Shown: positions 34,104-42,504 of the stretch, piece after piece
Layout of the letters: each line of letters starts with the position of its first letter
Numbering within the stretch: the first letter of the stretch is position 1
DNA from: Paraburkholderia dilworthii
GTDB lineage: Bacteria; Pseudomonadota; Gammaproteobacteria; Burkholderiales; Burkholderiaceae
NCBI RefSeq assembly: GCF_000472525.1
Contig: NZ_AWZT01000026.1
Span: 32,310-96,309 of the forward strand
DNA length: 64,000 nucleotides
Reading direction: 5' to 3'
Notes under the pieces: model-generated
Told to the model about the DNA's origin: nothing
The model's input: the letters and a program-made list of their open reading frames with translations, nothing else
Databases searched by the model: none
Made by a program: the position numbers and the translations under genes

Positions 34104-36203
34104 TTATGCGCGCTTGTCGCGCAGCATGATGACGGCCGCCAGCACGACGAGCCCGTTGATGATGTCGCGCACGGCGGGCGGCACTGTCGTGCCCGCGAGC
34201 AGCGTACCGAGTGCGGTCAGCAGAAGTGCGCCGCCGAACACACCGAGATAGTGCCCGCGTCCGCCGGTGATGAGCGCGCCGCCCACGACCACGACCGCGA
34301 TCGACGGCAGCAGATACGGATCGCCCATGCCGAGAAACGCCTGCGAACTGAAGCCGGCGAGCAGCAGACCGACGAGCGCCGAGCAGAGTCCCGAGAGGCA
34401 GTACACCGCGATCAGCGTGGTGCCGACGCGCACGCCAGAGAGTTTCGCCGCAACCGGCGAATTGCCGACCGCGTACACGCGCCGACCGAACGGCGTGCGG
34501 TGCAGCAGCAACAGCGCGATTGCAAGGAACACCGGCACGCTCCACGCGGCGAGCGACAACGGCCCGAGCCTGCCGTTGGTGAATTCGCTGATCGCGGATG
34601 GCGACCAGCCTTGCGGCGAGCCGTTGCAGTAGATCAGCGTGAGGCCTTGCAGCAGGCCGTTGGCGGCGAGCGTCACGACGATCGGCGGCAGGCCGAGCAT
34701 CACGACACCCACGCCGTTGAACCCGCCGACGATGACGCCCACGCCGAGCACGACGGGCACGGCCCATGTTGCCGCTTCGTTCGCGCCATGCGTGAGGCCT
34801 GTCAGGAGAACGCCGGAGAGCGTGATGAGCCAGGGCATCGACAGGTCGAGTCCGCCTGTCAGGATCACCGCGCCTTGCCCGAGGCCGAGGATCGCGAGGA
34901 ACAGCGTGAGCGTGAGCAGGCTGCTGTAGAAGTTCGCGCTCGCCAGCACCGCCGGCCCATACACGAAGCCGGTGATCACCACCACTGCGAAGAACAGCAA
35001 ATACGCGGGCACGACGTACTTCACCCATTCGCGATTGCGCTCGATCCAGTCGGAAATCGCGCGTCCCTTGAGTTCGGTGTTCTCGATTGCGCGAAAGCCG
35101 TCCACTTCGAACGACACGCGCCGCGCGCGAGCGTCGTCCCGCGCGCGCGTGCCGGTTCGCATCGCCTTGAGCCAGAGCGCCGCGTGACGCGCACATTCAT
35201 GTGCGGCCGATTGCTTGCCGATCGACGAGCCGAGCACGGCGAGAATCAGAATCACGGCTTCGGCGATGGTCGTAAAGAACGCCGACACGTTCAGCACGAG
35301 CAGAATGTTCACCGTGATCATCAACGTCATAGCAGCGAATACCGTGCCGACGCATCCGCCACGCCCGCCGCCGAGCAGCGTTCCGCCGAGCACCACGGCC
35401 GTGAACATCGACAGTAGCAGCGGGCGGCCCACGAGCGGATCGGCGGAGCCTGTCTGCGCCGACACATACAACCCCGCCGCCGCGTAAAACATGCCCGCGA
35501 GCGCGTACGTCGCGATGCGATAGCGCGTGACCGGCATGCCGTTGGCGTACGCGCTGTCCGGATCGCTGCCGAGTGCGTACAGACCGACGCCGAAACGCGT
35601 GCGACGGATAAACGACCAGACCAGCAGCGCGGCGATCAAAACGCCCGCGGACATCGGCAGCTTCCCGGCAATCAGATCCGACGTGACGAACGCGCCGAAC
35701 TGATCGCCGACGCTACCGCCCGGTTTGTTCTGGATCAGCAGCGTCAAGCCCTGCACCATGAACATCGTCGCGAGCGTAACCACGATCGATTGCAGGCGGA
35801 ACCACGCGATCAGCGCGCCGTTCACAAGGCCGATGCCGCCGCCGATTGCAAGAATCACCGCCGCGCCCGCCCATTGTTCGAGCGGCGTGCCTTGCACGAG
35901 ACGCACTGCGAGCACGTTGGCGAGCGACACGACCGCCGACGCGGACAAATCAAAACCGCCCGAGAGCACGACGATGGTCTGCCCAATCGCGGCGAGCGCG
36001 AGCGTCGTCGCGCTGGAGATGACGGAACCGATATCGTAGAGACCGACCGGCGTAGCCGACAGTGCGGCCCAGGCGACGAGCATCGCAAGGAGCGCACTGA
36101 CCGCGATAATCAGCCCGCGATGATGATCGACGCGCGCGCCCCATCCCACGCGCGCGCCTGGCCGCACGATCTCGCTGTCGGGCGACGCAATGGCAATCTT
36201 CAT
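34104..36203 (-). CDS. Sugar ABC importer, two RbsC-type permeases fused
   Basis: This 699-residue protein contains two complete permease domains of the RbsC family, about residues 30-325 and 395-695. Each has its own GLDLS-type segment (VVLSGGFDLSASAVVSL; VILTGGLDLSMPWLITL), its own central loop (ALGSDPDSAYANGMPV; AVGNSPVAAKLSGVRV) and its own Gly-rich end (LGGTLLGGGRGGCVGT; VGGALITGGRGHYLGV). A polar linker of about 70 residues joins them. Usually two separate or identical chains make the channel, so here the heterodimer is hard-wired. It lies between the ATPase (12 bases) and the dehydrogenase (17 bases) in the same operon. Confidence 0.93.
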   Translation of the reverse strand: MKIAIASPDSEIVRPGARVGWGARVDHHRGLIIAVSALLAMLVAWAALSATPVGLYDIGSVISSATTLALAAIGQTIVVLSGGFDLSASAVVSLANVLAVRLVQGTPLEQWAGAAVILAIGGGIGLVNGALIAWFRLQSIVVTLATMFMVQGLTLLIQNKPGGSVGDQFGAFVTSDLIAGKLPMSAGVLIAALLVWSFIRRTRFGVGLYALGSDPDSAYANGMPVTRYRIATYALAGMFYAAAGLYVSAQTGSADPLVGRPLLLSMFTAVVLGGTLLGGGRGGCVGTVFAAMTLMITVNILLVLNVSAFFTTIAEAVILILAVLGSSIGKQSAAHECARHAALWLKAMRTGTRARDDARARRVSFEVDGFRAIENTELKGRAISDWIERNREWVKYVVPAYLLFFAVVVITGFVYGPAVLASANFYSSLLTLTLFLAILGLGQGAVILTGGLDLSMPWLITLSGVLLTGLTHGANEAATWAVPVVLGVGVIVGGFNGVGVVMLGLPPIVVTLAANGLLQGLTLIYCNGSPQGWSPSAISEFTNGRLGPLSLAAWSVPVFLAIALLLLHRTPFGRRVYAVGNSPVAAKLSGVRVGTTLIAVYCLSGLCSALVGLLLAGFSSQAFLGMGDPYLLPSIAVVVVGGALITGGRGHYLGVFGGALLLTALGTLLAGTTVPPAVRDIINGLVVLAAVIMLRDKRA

Positions 36204-36215
36204 GACCCAAACCTC

Positions 36216-37739
36216 TCAGCTCGAAAGCATCTTGCGCATCACGTTCTCTTCCGTGAGCGCCTCGCCGGACAGCTCGCCGACATTGCGGCCGCGATACATC
36301 ACGGATACGCGGTCGCACACATTGACGAGTTCGGGAACATCGGTCGAATAGAACAGCACGGCGCCGCCCGCCGCCGCAAAAGCGCGCATCAGCACGAAAA
36401 TCTGGTGCTTGGTGCCGACGTCGATGCCGCGCGTCGGATCGAACATCAGCCACACGCGGCTTTGCGTCAGCATCCACTTCGCCATCGCGATCTTCTGCTG
36501 GTTGCCGCCAGAGAAGGACAGGCACGGCTTGTACAGCGCACGCGGGTTCACTTCCATCTGTGCAAGCGATTTGCGGATCGCGGCCTGCTCGCGCTTGCGC
36601 TCGATCAGGCCAAAGCGCGCGTAACGCCCGATTACCGGCAGCGACACGTTCTCGCCGCCGGGCAGGCGCAGGAACAGCCCTTCGGTCTTGCGGTCCTCAG
36701 GTAGAAAGCTCGTCGATACGCCGGCCTTCAACGAATCGGCGGTCGATGTGAGCGTGACCGGCTTGCCGTCGATGCGGATTTCACCGTCGTCGATGTACGT
36801 CGCGCCAAACAGCGCCTCGAACAATTCACGTTGCCCCATGCCCTGCAACGCCGCGACGCCGTGCACATCGCCGGCCTTCAGCGTCAGGTCGAAATCAGTC
36901 ACCACACCGTCCACGCGGATCCGGCGCGCTTCGATTGCGGGCGGCCGCGTTTGATCCCGCGCGAGCGCGGGCAGCGCGACTTTCGGCGGATACTTCGCGT
37001 CCATCGAGCGGCCGATCACGAGGCGGATCACTTCGTCGTCGGAGATGTCGGCGGTGTCGAACGCGCCGACGTCGCGGCCGTTGCGATACACCGTCAGGCT
37101 GTCGCAGAACTCGCGCACTTCCTGCATGCGATGCGAGATGAACACGAACGTGACGCCGCTCGCCTTCAACGCGTCGATACGGCGCGCGAGCCACGCCACG
37201 TCCGCGCCCGACAGCGACGACGTCGGTTCGTCGAGCAGCAGGACTTGCGGGCTCCGCACGATCGCCTTCGCGATCTCGATCTTCTGCCGCACCGGCAAGG
37301 CCAGATCGCGGATATACGCGCCGGGGCGCACGTCGGCGAGTTCGAGCTTCTCGAGCCAGTCCTGCGCGATGCGCTGCGCCTCGCGCTTTCTAATGCGCCC
37401 GAGCAGCCCCGTCGGTTCGTACGACATGAGCAGGTTCTGCGCGACCGTGAGATCGCGCACGAGCGTCATCTCCTGAAACGCGGTCTGCACGCCCGCACGG
37501 TGCGCGTCCCTGGGACCGCGCATCGTCAGGTCGCGACCCATCACGCGGATGTCGCCCGCATCCGGCTGCATCAAACCTGACAGCAGTTTGACGGTGGTGG
37601 ACTTGCCCGCGCCGTTCTCACCGAGCAACGCGTGCACGGCGCCGCGCTTGACACGGAACGACGCCGCGTCGAGCGCGACCGTTGCGCCGAAGCGCTTCGT
37701 CACGTTCGACAGGTCGATGGCGAGCGATGCGTCGAGCAT
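36216..37739 (-). CDS. Sugar ABC importer ATPase, double NBD (RbsA-like)
   Basis: This 507-residue protein has two ABC domains. The first has Walker A LLGENGAGKSTTVKLL, Q-loop AFQEMTLVRDL, a variant signature (ALPVRQKIEIAKAI), Walker B VLLLDEPTSSLS and switch His in FISHRMQEV. The second has the degenerate P-loop typical of RbsA-type proteins (LQGMGQRELFEALFG) but a good signature FSGGNQQKIAMAKWM and Asp box MFDPTRGIDVGTK. It energises the fused permease. It begins nine bases after the binding-protein stop. Confidence 0.94.
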   Translation of the reverse strand: MLDASLAIDLSNVTKRFGATVALDAASFRVKRGAVHALLGENGAGKSTTVKLLSGLMQPDAGDIRVMGRDLTMRGPRDAHRAGVQTAFQEMTLVRDLTVAQNLLMSYEPTGLLGRIRKREAQRIAQDWLEKLELADVRPGAYIRDLALPVRQKIEIAKAIVRSPQVLLLDEPTSSLSGADVAWLARRIDALKASGVTFVFISHRMQEVREFCDSLTVYRNGRDVGAFDTADISDDEVIRLVIGRSMDAKYPPKVALPALARDQTRPPAIEARRIRVDGVVTDFDLTLKAGDVHGVAALQGMGQRELFEALFGATYIDDGEIRIDGKPVTLTSTADSLKAGVSTSFLPEDRKTEGLFLRLPGGENVSLPVIGRYARFGLIERKREQAAIRKSLAQMEVNPRALYKPCLSFSGGNQQKIAMAKWMLTQSRVWLMFDPTRGIDVGTKHQIFVLMRAFAAAGGAVLFYSTDVPELVNVCDRVSVMYRGRNVGELSGEALTEENVMRKMLSS

Positions 37740-37748
37740 GATGACGCC

Positions 37749-38876
37749 TCAGTCCTGATTGCCCGTAAGCGCCGCATTGAAGCCGACCTCCTTCGTGTCG
37801 TCGGAGTAGATGTCGGCGAACCAGCCCGGCGGCACCTTGTCCGGCGTGAAGGCCGTGCAGCCCGTCTTCAGTTCGTCGATGCTGCCGGTCTTGCACAGCT
37901 TCGACTGCGGGGTTTCGACGAGCGGCAGCTTGAGCGTGATGCGTTGGGGGAAGTCCTTGCCGTCGAGCTTCTGCACGGCCATCTTGAGCGCCATCGCGCC
38001 GGAGTACGGCGGCGCGCCATACGAAATCGAGCGATAGCCGATCGAACGGTACGCGCCCTGCCCTTTCACTTCGCCCGGCGGCAGCATCTGCACGCGGTGA
38101 CCGTTGGACGATTCGCCCGCGCACGGCTTGATCTTGTCTTCGGCAACACCGGCATCGAGTTGCATCGACGCCGCCGTGAAGCAGCCGACCTGCATCCACA
38201 GGCCGTCGATCTTGTCCCAGCTGTTCGTCGCGAGAATCTTCGACAATTCGGTTTTGGCCGTGGCCTGACTCCACATGCCCGTGCCTTCGGCGACGACCTT
38301 GATGCCCGGATATTTCGCGAACACGGCCTTTGCCGCTTCGGTGCGCGCGCGGTCCACGGACGTGCCCGGAACGCCGTTGATCAGCACGATGTTGCCCTTG
38401 CCGTTCAACGTCTTCACGAGCCATTGCGCAGTGACGGTGCCCGCCTGATGCTGATCGATCGTCACGTTGTGCGCGCATGGCTCCGTCACTTCGCCGTCAT
38501 ATGCCGCGACCACGACGCCCTTCGAGCATGCGTTTTTGATCGCGCGATTCAACGCCGTCGGCGAGATCGGATAGATGATGATGGCCTTCGCGCCGGCCTG
38601 CACCATCGAGTTGATCTGCTGGATCTGCTTCTGCGCGTCGGTACCGGCGACCTGCACTTCGAGATCGACCTTGTCCTTGAGCGCGGGCGTGTTGGCCATC
38701 GCCTTGACCATGTTCGCGGCCTCGGTCTGCCAGTCGTTGCCGACATAGCTCATCGACAGGAAAATCTTGTACTTGCCCGCCGCGTGTGCCTGGCCCGACA
38801 CCGCGAGCGCCGCGGCGAATGCGAGACCGAACGCCGCCCGGCCTGCATGACGAATCGATTGCGTCCATGCTTTCAT
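37749..38876 (-). CDS. Sugar ABC importer periplasmic binding protein
   Basis: This 375-residue protein has a signal peptide ending AVSGQAHA before AGKYKIFLSMSYVGNDWQTEA, and a type 1 periplasmic-binding fold with GAKAIIIYPISPTALNRAIKNA and VVVAAYDGEVTEPCAHNVTIDQ. ATG at 38876 has GGAGGAAGAC upstream. Several Cys residues, such as PCAHN, CFTAAS, PCAGESS and the C-terminal LCKTGSIDELKTGC, suggest disulfides, which is more than usual for RbsB-like proteins. It is followed by ATPase and permease in the same operon. The ligand is probably a sugar or polyol. Confidence 0.93.
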   Translation of the reverse strand: MKAWTQSIRHAGRAAFGLAFAAALAVSGQAHAAGKYKIFLSMSYVGNDWQTEAANMVKAMANTPALKDKVDLEVQVAGTDAQKQIQQINSMVQAGAKAIIIYPISPTALNRAIKNACSKGVVVAAYDGEVTEPCAHNVTIDQHQAGTVTAQWLVKTLNGKGNIVLINGVPGTSVDRARTEAAKAVFAKYPGIKVVAEGTGMWSQATAKTELSKILATNSWDKIDGLWMQVGCFTAASMQLDAGVAEDKIKPCAGESSNGHRVQMLPPGEVKGQGAYRSIGYRSISYGAPPYSGAMALKMAVQKLDGKDFPQRITLKLPLVETPQSKLCKTGSIDELKTGCTAFTPDKVPPGWFADIYSDDTKEVGFNAALTGNQD

Positions 38877-38916
38877 GTCTTCCTCCAATCTTTCGTTTTT
38901 TGTCTTGAACTACGCT

Positions 38917-39696
38917 TTAGCTCGAAGCCAATACATGCGGCAAGCGCGCGCCCGCCGGCAGCGCGATGCCCGCGCTGCCCGGCACGACGTTGGGATCGTG
39001 ACCGGGAATCACGAAGTCGGCGATCTGCCGAATTCGCGTGAGCGAACCGATTTCCGCGAGGGTTTCGTGCACGATGCCAACCGGCACGAGATCGACAATG
39101 TTTTCCATGCAGCTCGCGCAATCGCCCGCGATCAGCACGACGCCGTCTTGCGTATCGACCGCAACGGACTGATGCCCTGGCGTGTGCCCCGGCGTCGGCA
39201 CGACGCGCACGCCCGGCACGATATCCGCGACGCCGTGCACGAACTGCCAGCGGAAATACGCGAGCGGCTCGCGGCCGATCAGAAACTCCTGGTAGTACGT
39301 CGCCTGCGTCGGCAGCGGATGCCCGGCGTATTCCCACTCTTTTGCCTGCACGATGAAGCGAGCGTTCCTGAATAGCGTGTTGCCGCCCGAATGGTCGTAA
39401 TGCAGATGCGTGTTGATGACGACATCCACGTCGTCCGCGCTCCAGCCGACGTATTCCTTCAGCGCGCGCTCGAGCTTTTCTTCGGGCGCCTGATCGCACG
39501 GGCACACGAAGTCGGAGACCCAGCCCGGATCGTGAATGCCGGTATCGACGACGATTTTTTTCTGCGCGCCGACGATCGCCGTCGACCACACCGGCACCTT
39601 GATCGACTGTCCGAAATAGCGGCCGTACACCTGCGACGAGCGATCGACGGTGAGCCAGCCCGTCGGCATCGCGACTACTTTCAATCTGGCGTTCAC
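38917..39696 (-). CDS. Metallo-beta-lactamase-fold lactonase/hydrolase (AttM-like)
   Basis: This 259-residue protein has the zinc motif H97-L-H-Y-D101-H102-SGG and later His residues in TPGHTPGHQSV, the Asp in IAGDCASC and the His in FVIPGHDP. This is the dinuclear pattern of N-acyl-homoserine lactonase relatives (AiiA/AttM). GTG at 39696 is the likely start, with GGAG seven bases upstream and 14 bases after the BKACE stop; a Met at residue 10 is a weaker option. In this operon a sugar lactone or a CoA-thioester is a likelier substrate than a quorum signal. This is inference. Confidence 0.85.
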   Translation of the reverse strand: MNARLKVVAMPTGWLTVDRSSQVYGRYFGQSIKVPVWSTAIVGAQKKIVVDTGIHDPGWVSDFVCPCDQAPEEKLERALKEYVGWSADDVDVVINTHLHYDHSGGNTLFRNARFIVQAKEWEYAGHPLPTQATYYQEFLIGREPLAYFRWQFVHGVADIVPGVRVVPTPGHTPGHQSVAVDTQDGVVLIAGDCASCMENIVDLVPVGIVHETLAEIGSLTRIRQIADFVIPGHDPNVVPGSAGIALPAGARLPHVLASS

Positions 39697-39710
39697 GATG
39701 CTCTCCGCAG

Positions 39711-40643
39711 TCAGAAGTTGGTGTTGCCCGCGCCTTTGAGTTTCAGCAACTCGCGCGCTTCGGCCGGTGTCGCGATATCGAGCGACAGTCCTTCGATCAC
39801 CTGGCGAATCTTGCGCACTTGCGCGGCGCTCGATTCCGCGAGCTTGCCCGGCTCGATCCACAACGAATCTTCGAGTCCCACGCGCGCGTTGGAGCCTTGC
39901 GCCACACCGATCGACGCCAGCGGAATCTGATTGCGGCCCGCGCCGAGAATCGACCACACATAGTCTTTGCCGAACAGGCGATCCGCCGTGCGGCGCATAT
40001 GCGCGAGGTCTTCCGGATGCGCGCCGATGCCCCCGAGCAGACCGAACACGCTCTGCACGAAGAACGGCGGCTTCGCAAGTCCGCGATCGACAAAATGGGC
40101 GAGGTTGTACAGATGCGAGATGTCGTAGCACTCGAACTCGAAGCGCGTGCCGTTCGCACCGCACGATGTCAGGATGTATTCGATATCCGCGAAGGTGTTT
40201 TTGAACACGAGATCGCGGCTGTTTTCCAGATGCTTGCGCTCCCAGTCGTACTTGAGCTCCTTGAAGCGCTCGAGCATCGGATAGAGGCCAAAATTCATCG
40301 AGCCCATATTGAGCGACGCGACTTCCGGCTGAAAATGATGTGCGGGTCTCAGGCGTTCGGCGACCGTCATGTGAGGGCTGCCGCCCGTCGTGAGGTTGAT
40401 GACCGCATCGCATTCGGCCTTGATGCGCGGCAAAAACTCCTGGAACACGGCGGGATCCTGCGTCGGATGACCGTCGTTCGGGTCGCGTGCATGCAGATGG
40501 ATGATCGCGGCGCCTTCTTTCGCGGCGGCGAGCGCGGCATCGGCGATCTGCCGCGGCGTTACGGGCAGATAGGGCGACATCGACGGTGTGTGGATGGCGC
40601 CCGTCGGCGCGCAGGTGATGATGACCTTGCGTTTCGTTGCCAT
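39711..40643 (-). CDS. BKACE (DUF849) beta-keto acid cleavage enzyme
   Basis: This 310-residue TIM-barrel enzyme has the family N-terminus VIITCAPTGAIHTPSMSPYLPVTPRQIA, then IIHLHARDPNDG with the metal ligands His49 and His51, INLTTGGSP, GSMNFGLYP and the Cys/Glu-containing FECYDISHLYN. BKACE enzymes join a beta-keto acid with acetyl-CoA to give acetoacetate and a shortened acyl-CoA; 3-keto-5-aminohexanoate and dehydrocarnitine are known substrates. Here the neighbours are sugar enzymes, so the substrate should be a 3-keto acid made by the CRYL1-like dehydrogenase. It lies 15 bases downstream of the SDR stop in the same operon. Confidence 0.93.
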   Translation of the reverse strand: MATKRKVIITCAPTGAIHTPSMSPYLPVTPRQIADAALAAAKEGAAIIHLHARDPNDGHPTQDPAVFQEFLPRIKAECDAVINLTTGGSPHMTVAERLRPAHHFQPEVASLNMGSMNFGLYPMLERFKELKYDWERKHLENSRDLVFKNTFADIEYILTSCGANGTRFEFECYDISHLYNLAHFVDRGLAKPPFFVQSVFGLLGGIGAHPEDLAHMRRTADRLFGKDYVWSILGAGRNQIPLASIGVAQGSNARVGLEDSLWIEPGKLAESSAAQVRKIRQVIEGLSLDIATPAEARELLKLKGAGNTNF

Positions 40644-40658
40644 GTAAGCCTCGTGCGT

Positions 40659-41465
40659 TTAAAGGACTTCGACGTTGCCGCAGACCGATATCGCTTGTCC
40701 GGAGATGCCGCTGCCCGCGGGCGAGCAGAGAAAGAGCGCGGTGGCGGCTACTTCTTCCGGCGTCGTCATGCGGCGCAGGGAAATCTTGGCGAGATACTGC
40801 TTCTCCATGTCTTCGTAGGAAACGTTCATCTGCTTCGCGCGGGCGGCGATCACGCGCTCGATCCGCGGGCCTTTCACGATGCCCGGCTGGATCGCGTTGA
40901 CGCGGATATTCGACGGACCGAGTTCGATTGCAAGACTCTTCGTCATGCCGACGACGGCCCACTTGGTTGCGGCATATGGCGTGCGAAATGCATAGCCCAG
41001 ACGCCCCGCCACCGACGACAGCGCGATGATCGTGCCGCCGTCCGTCGCCTGCCTGAGCAGCGGCACCGCTCGGCGTGCGAAATAAAACTGCGCGTTCAGA
41101 TTCACGTCGACCGTGTTCTTCCACTCCTGTTCGTCGAGTTCCTCGACGCCGCCCGTCGGCCCCGCTATGCCCGCGTTGTTGACTAGCACATCCAGTCCGC
41201 CCAGTTCGGTGTGTACGTCTGCGAACACACGCTCGACGGCCTCGCGATCCGCCACGTCGGCAAGCGTCGCCGTGATGCGGTTGAGTTCGGTGCTCCCGGT
41301 TGCGTTAACGAGTGCATCGATCGCTTCCTGGCTCACATCGCAAACATGCACGCGCGCGCCCGCTTCGATGAACGCTCGCGCAATCACGAGCCCGATGCCC
41401 GATGCGCCGCCGGTGATGAGCACGCGCAGGCCCGCCTGCGGTTTCAGCATCTGAAGAACCGTCAT
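40659..41465 (-). CDS. SDR-family dehydrogenase of the BKACE operon
   Basis: This 268-residue classical SDR has TGGASGIGLVIA near residue 20, Asp after the second strand (VHVCDVSQEA), so NAD(H) is the likely cofactor, NNAGIAGPTGG, catalytic Ser in IALSSVAGRLG and Tyr/Lys in TPYAATKWAVVG. ATG at 41465 is preferred over one ten codons upstream because a GGAGAGAGG lies just before it. The gene follows the GntR regulator by 32 bases. The likely role is oxidation of the imported sugar to its lactone; it could also act on a later alcohol. Confidence 0.9.
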   Translation of the reverse strand: MTVLQMLKPQAGLRVLITGGASGIGLVIARAFIEAGARVHVCDVSQEAIDALVNATGSTELNRITATLADVADREAVERVFADVHTELGGLDVLVNNAGIAGPTGGVEELDEQEWKNTVDVNLNAQFYFARRAVPLLRQATDGGTIIALSSVAGRLGYAFRTPYAATKWAVVGMTKSLAIELGPSNIRVNAIQPGIVKGPRIERVIAARAKQMNVSYEDMEKQYLAKISLRRMTTPEEVAATALFLCSPAGSGISGQAISVCGNVEVL

Positions 41466-41497
41466 TGCCTCTCTCCGTTGTCTGTGTTCTTTCAAGC

Positions 41498-42223
41498 TCA
41501 GGCGCGTGCCTGTCCGCTGCGGTCTTCGGCGTCCTGTTTCGCGCTTTGCAAGCGCTCCTGCAGATCGGCGGCCGCGTCGCCTATGTCTTCTTCGATGCCC
41601 GCACGCGCGCCCTCGCCGTCACCGCGCCACAGCGCTTCTACGATATGACGATGCGCCGCCATCGAACGGCGCATATGCGGAATGTCGGGCGCAACCAGAT
41701 TCAGGAATGGGCCGATGCGCATCCACAGGTTCTGAATGGTGGATAGCGTGATATCGCTCGCGCCATGCGTATAGATCGCGATATGAAACTGGAAATTGCT
41801 GCGCAGATAGGCGGGCACGCCGCCGGCCTCGACATGAGCGTTCATGACGTCGAACAGTTCCTGCAACGCACCGAGGTGCTCGCGCGTCATGCGGGCGGCT
41901 GCCCGCTTCGCGACGGCGCCTTCGAGCGCGATTCGTACATCCCGAAGTTCTTCGAGCAGTTCCAAGGTCATCGGCGGGACGATGAGTGCGCGCCCGGGTC
42001 CGTCGATCAATGCGCCTTCCGCTTGCAGGCGTGTAAGCGCCGCACGCACGGGCATCGTGGATGATCCGACTGCGTCCGCCACGCTGCGCAAGCTCAACAA
42101 TTGTCCCGGCGCGAAGCGTCCGGTCATGATCGCTTCCCTGAGCTGTGCGTAGACCCGGCCTGCCATCGTCTCCCGCACGACGAGTTCGAGTTCGGGCAGG
42201 TCTGCATTCGCGCGTGTGGCCAC
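41498..42223 (-). CDS. GntR/FadR-family regulator of the BKACE operon
   Basis: This 241-residue protein has a winged helix-turn-helix at about residues 20-80 (VYAQLREAIMTGRFAPGQLL, ADAVGSSTMPVRAALTRLQAEGAL) and an FCD domain with DVRIALEGAVAKRAA, the Asp/His metal site region FQFHIAIYTHG and the helix with MRRSMAAHRHIVEAL. It is the first gene of the leftward operon, and its leader holds a set of nested inverted repeats, so autoregulation together with the whole operon is likely. The inducer is probably the substrate or an early acid of the pathway. Confidence 0.9.
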   Translation of the reverse strand: MATRANADLPELELVVRETMAGRVYAQLREAIMTGRFAPGQLLSLRSVADAVGSSTMPVRAALTRLQAEGALIDGPGRALIVPPMTLELLEELRDVRIALEGAVAKRAAARMTREHLGALQELFDVMNAHVEAGGVPAYLRSNFQFHIAIYTHGASDITLSTIQNLWMRIGPFLNLVAPDIPHMRRSMAAHRHIVEALWRGDGEGARAGIEEDIGDAAADLQERLQSAKQDAEDRSGQARA

Positions 42224-42232
42224 TAACCGTTC

Positions 42233-42300
42233 TCCGTGAACAGATGTTCTGTGAACCCATCAGGTCGGTGTGACCTGTGATCACACATTCTGTTCACGGA
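42233..42300. promoter_or_regulatory. Nested inverted repeats upstream of the GntR/BKACE operon
   Basis: TCCGTGAACAGA (42233-42244) and TCTGTTCACGGA (42289-42300) are perfect 12-base inverted copies. Between them lie GTTCTGTGAAC (42246-42256 region, arms GTTC/GAAC) and the perfect 10-base palindrome TGTGATCACA (42276-42285) inside GTGTGA-N7-TCACAC. TGTGATCACA-type palindromes are typical for FadR-type GntR operators. The block sits directly before the regulator start and between two divergent genes, so it probably contains the operon operator and promoter. Confidence 0.6.
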
Positions 42301-42504
42301 GTTTGGTATGTCCCAAAGGGAGAGTCAACCTTTAATCGATAGGGGAAAACGCGAAGGATTGAACGGTGCTTCGGCTCACCGCAACATTGGCGTCCAGCGC
42401 GAGCCAGAACCGGCTGTATAGGGTGGCGTTGCGCCGTATAGGGCCGCACTGCGTTGCACGTCGTTCGCCGATGCGCCCCGTCGGCGCGCATCCTGCTAAT
42501 CTGA

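Noticed and set aside
33145..40643. Reading the BKACE operon as an L-carnitine pathway
   Set aside because: The dehydrogenase matches the lambda-crystallin/L-gulonate 3-dehydrogenase branch better than carnitine dehydrogenase, and the importer and SMP-30 lactonase point to sugars. Not fully excluded.
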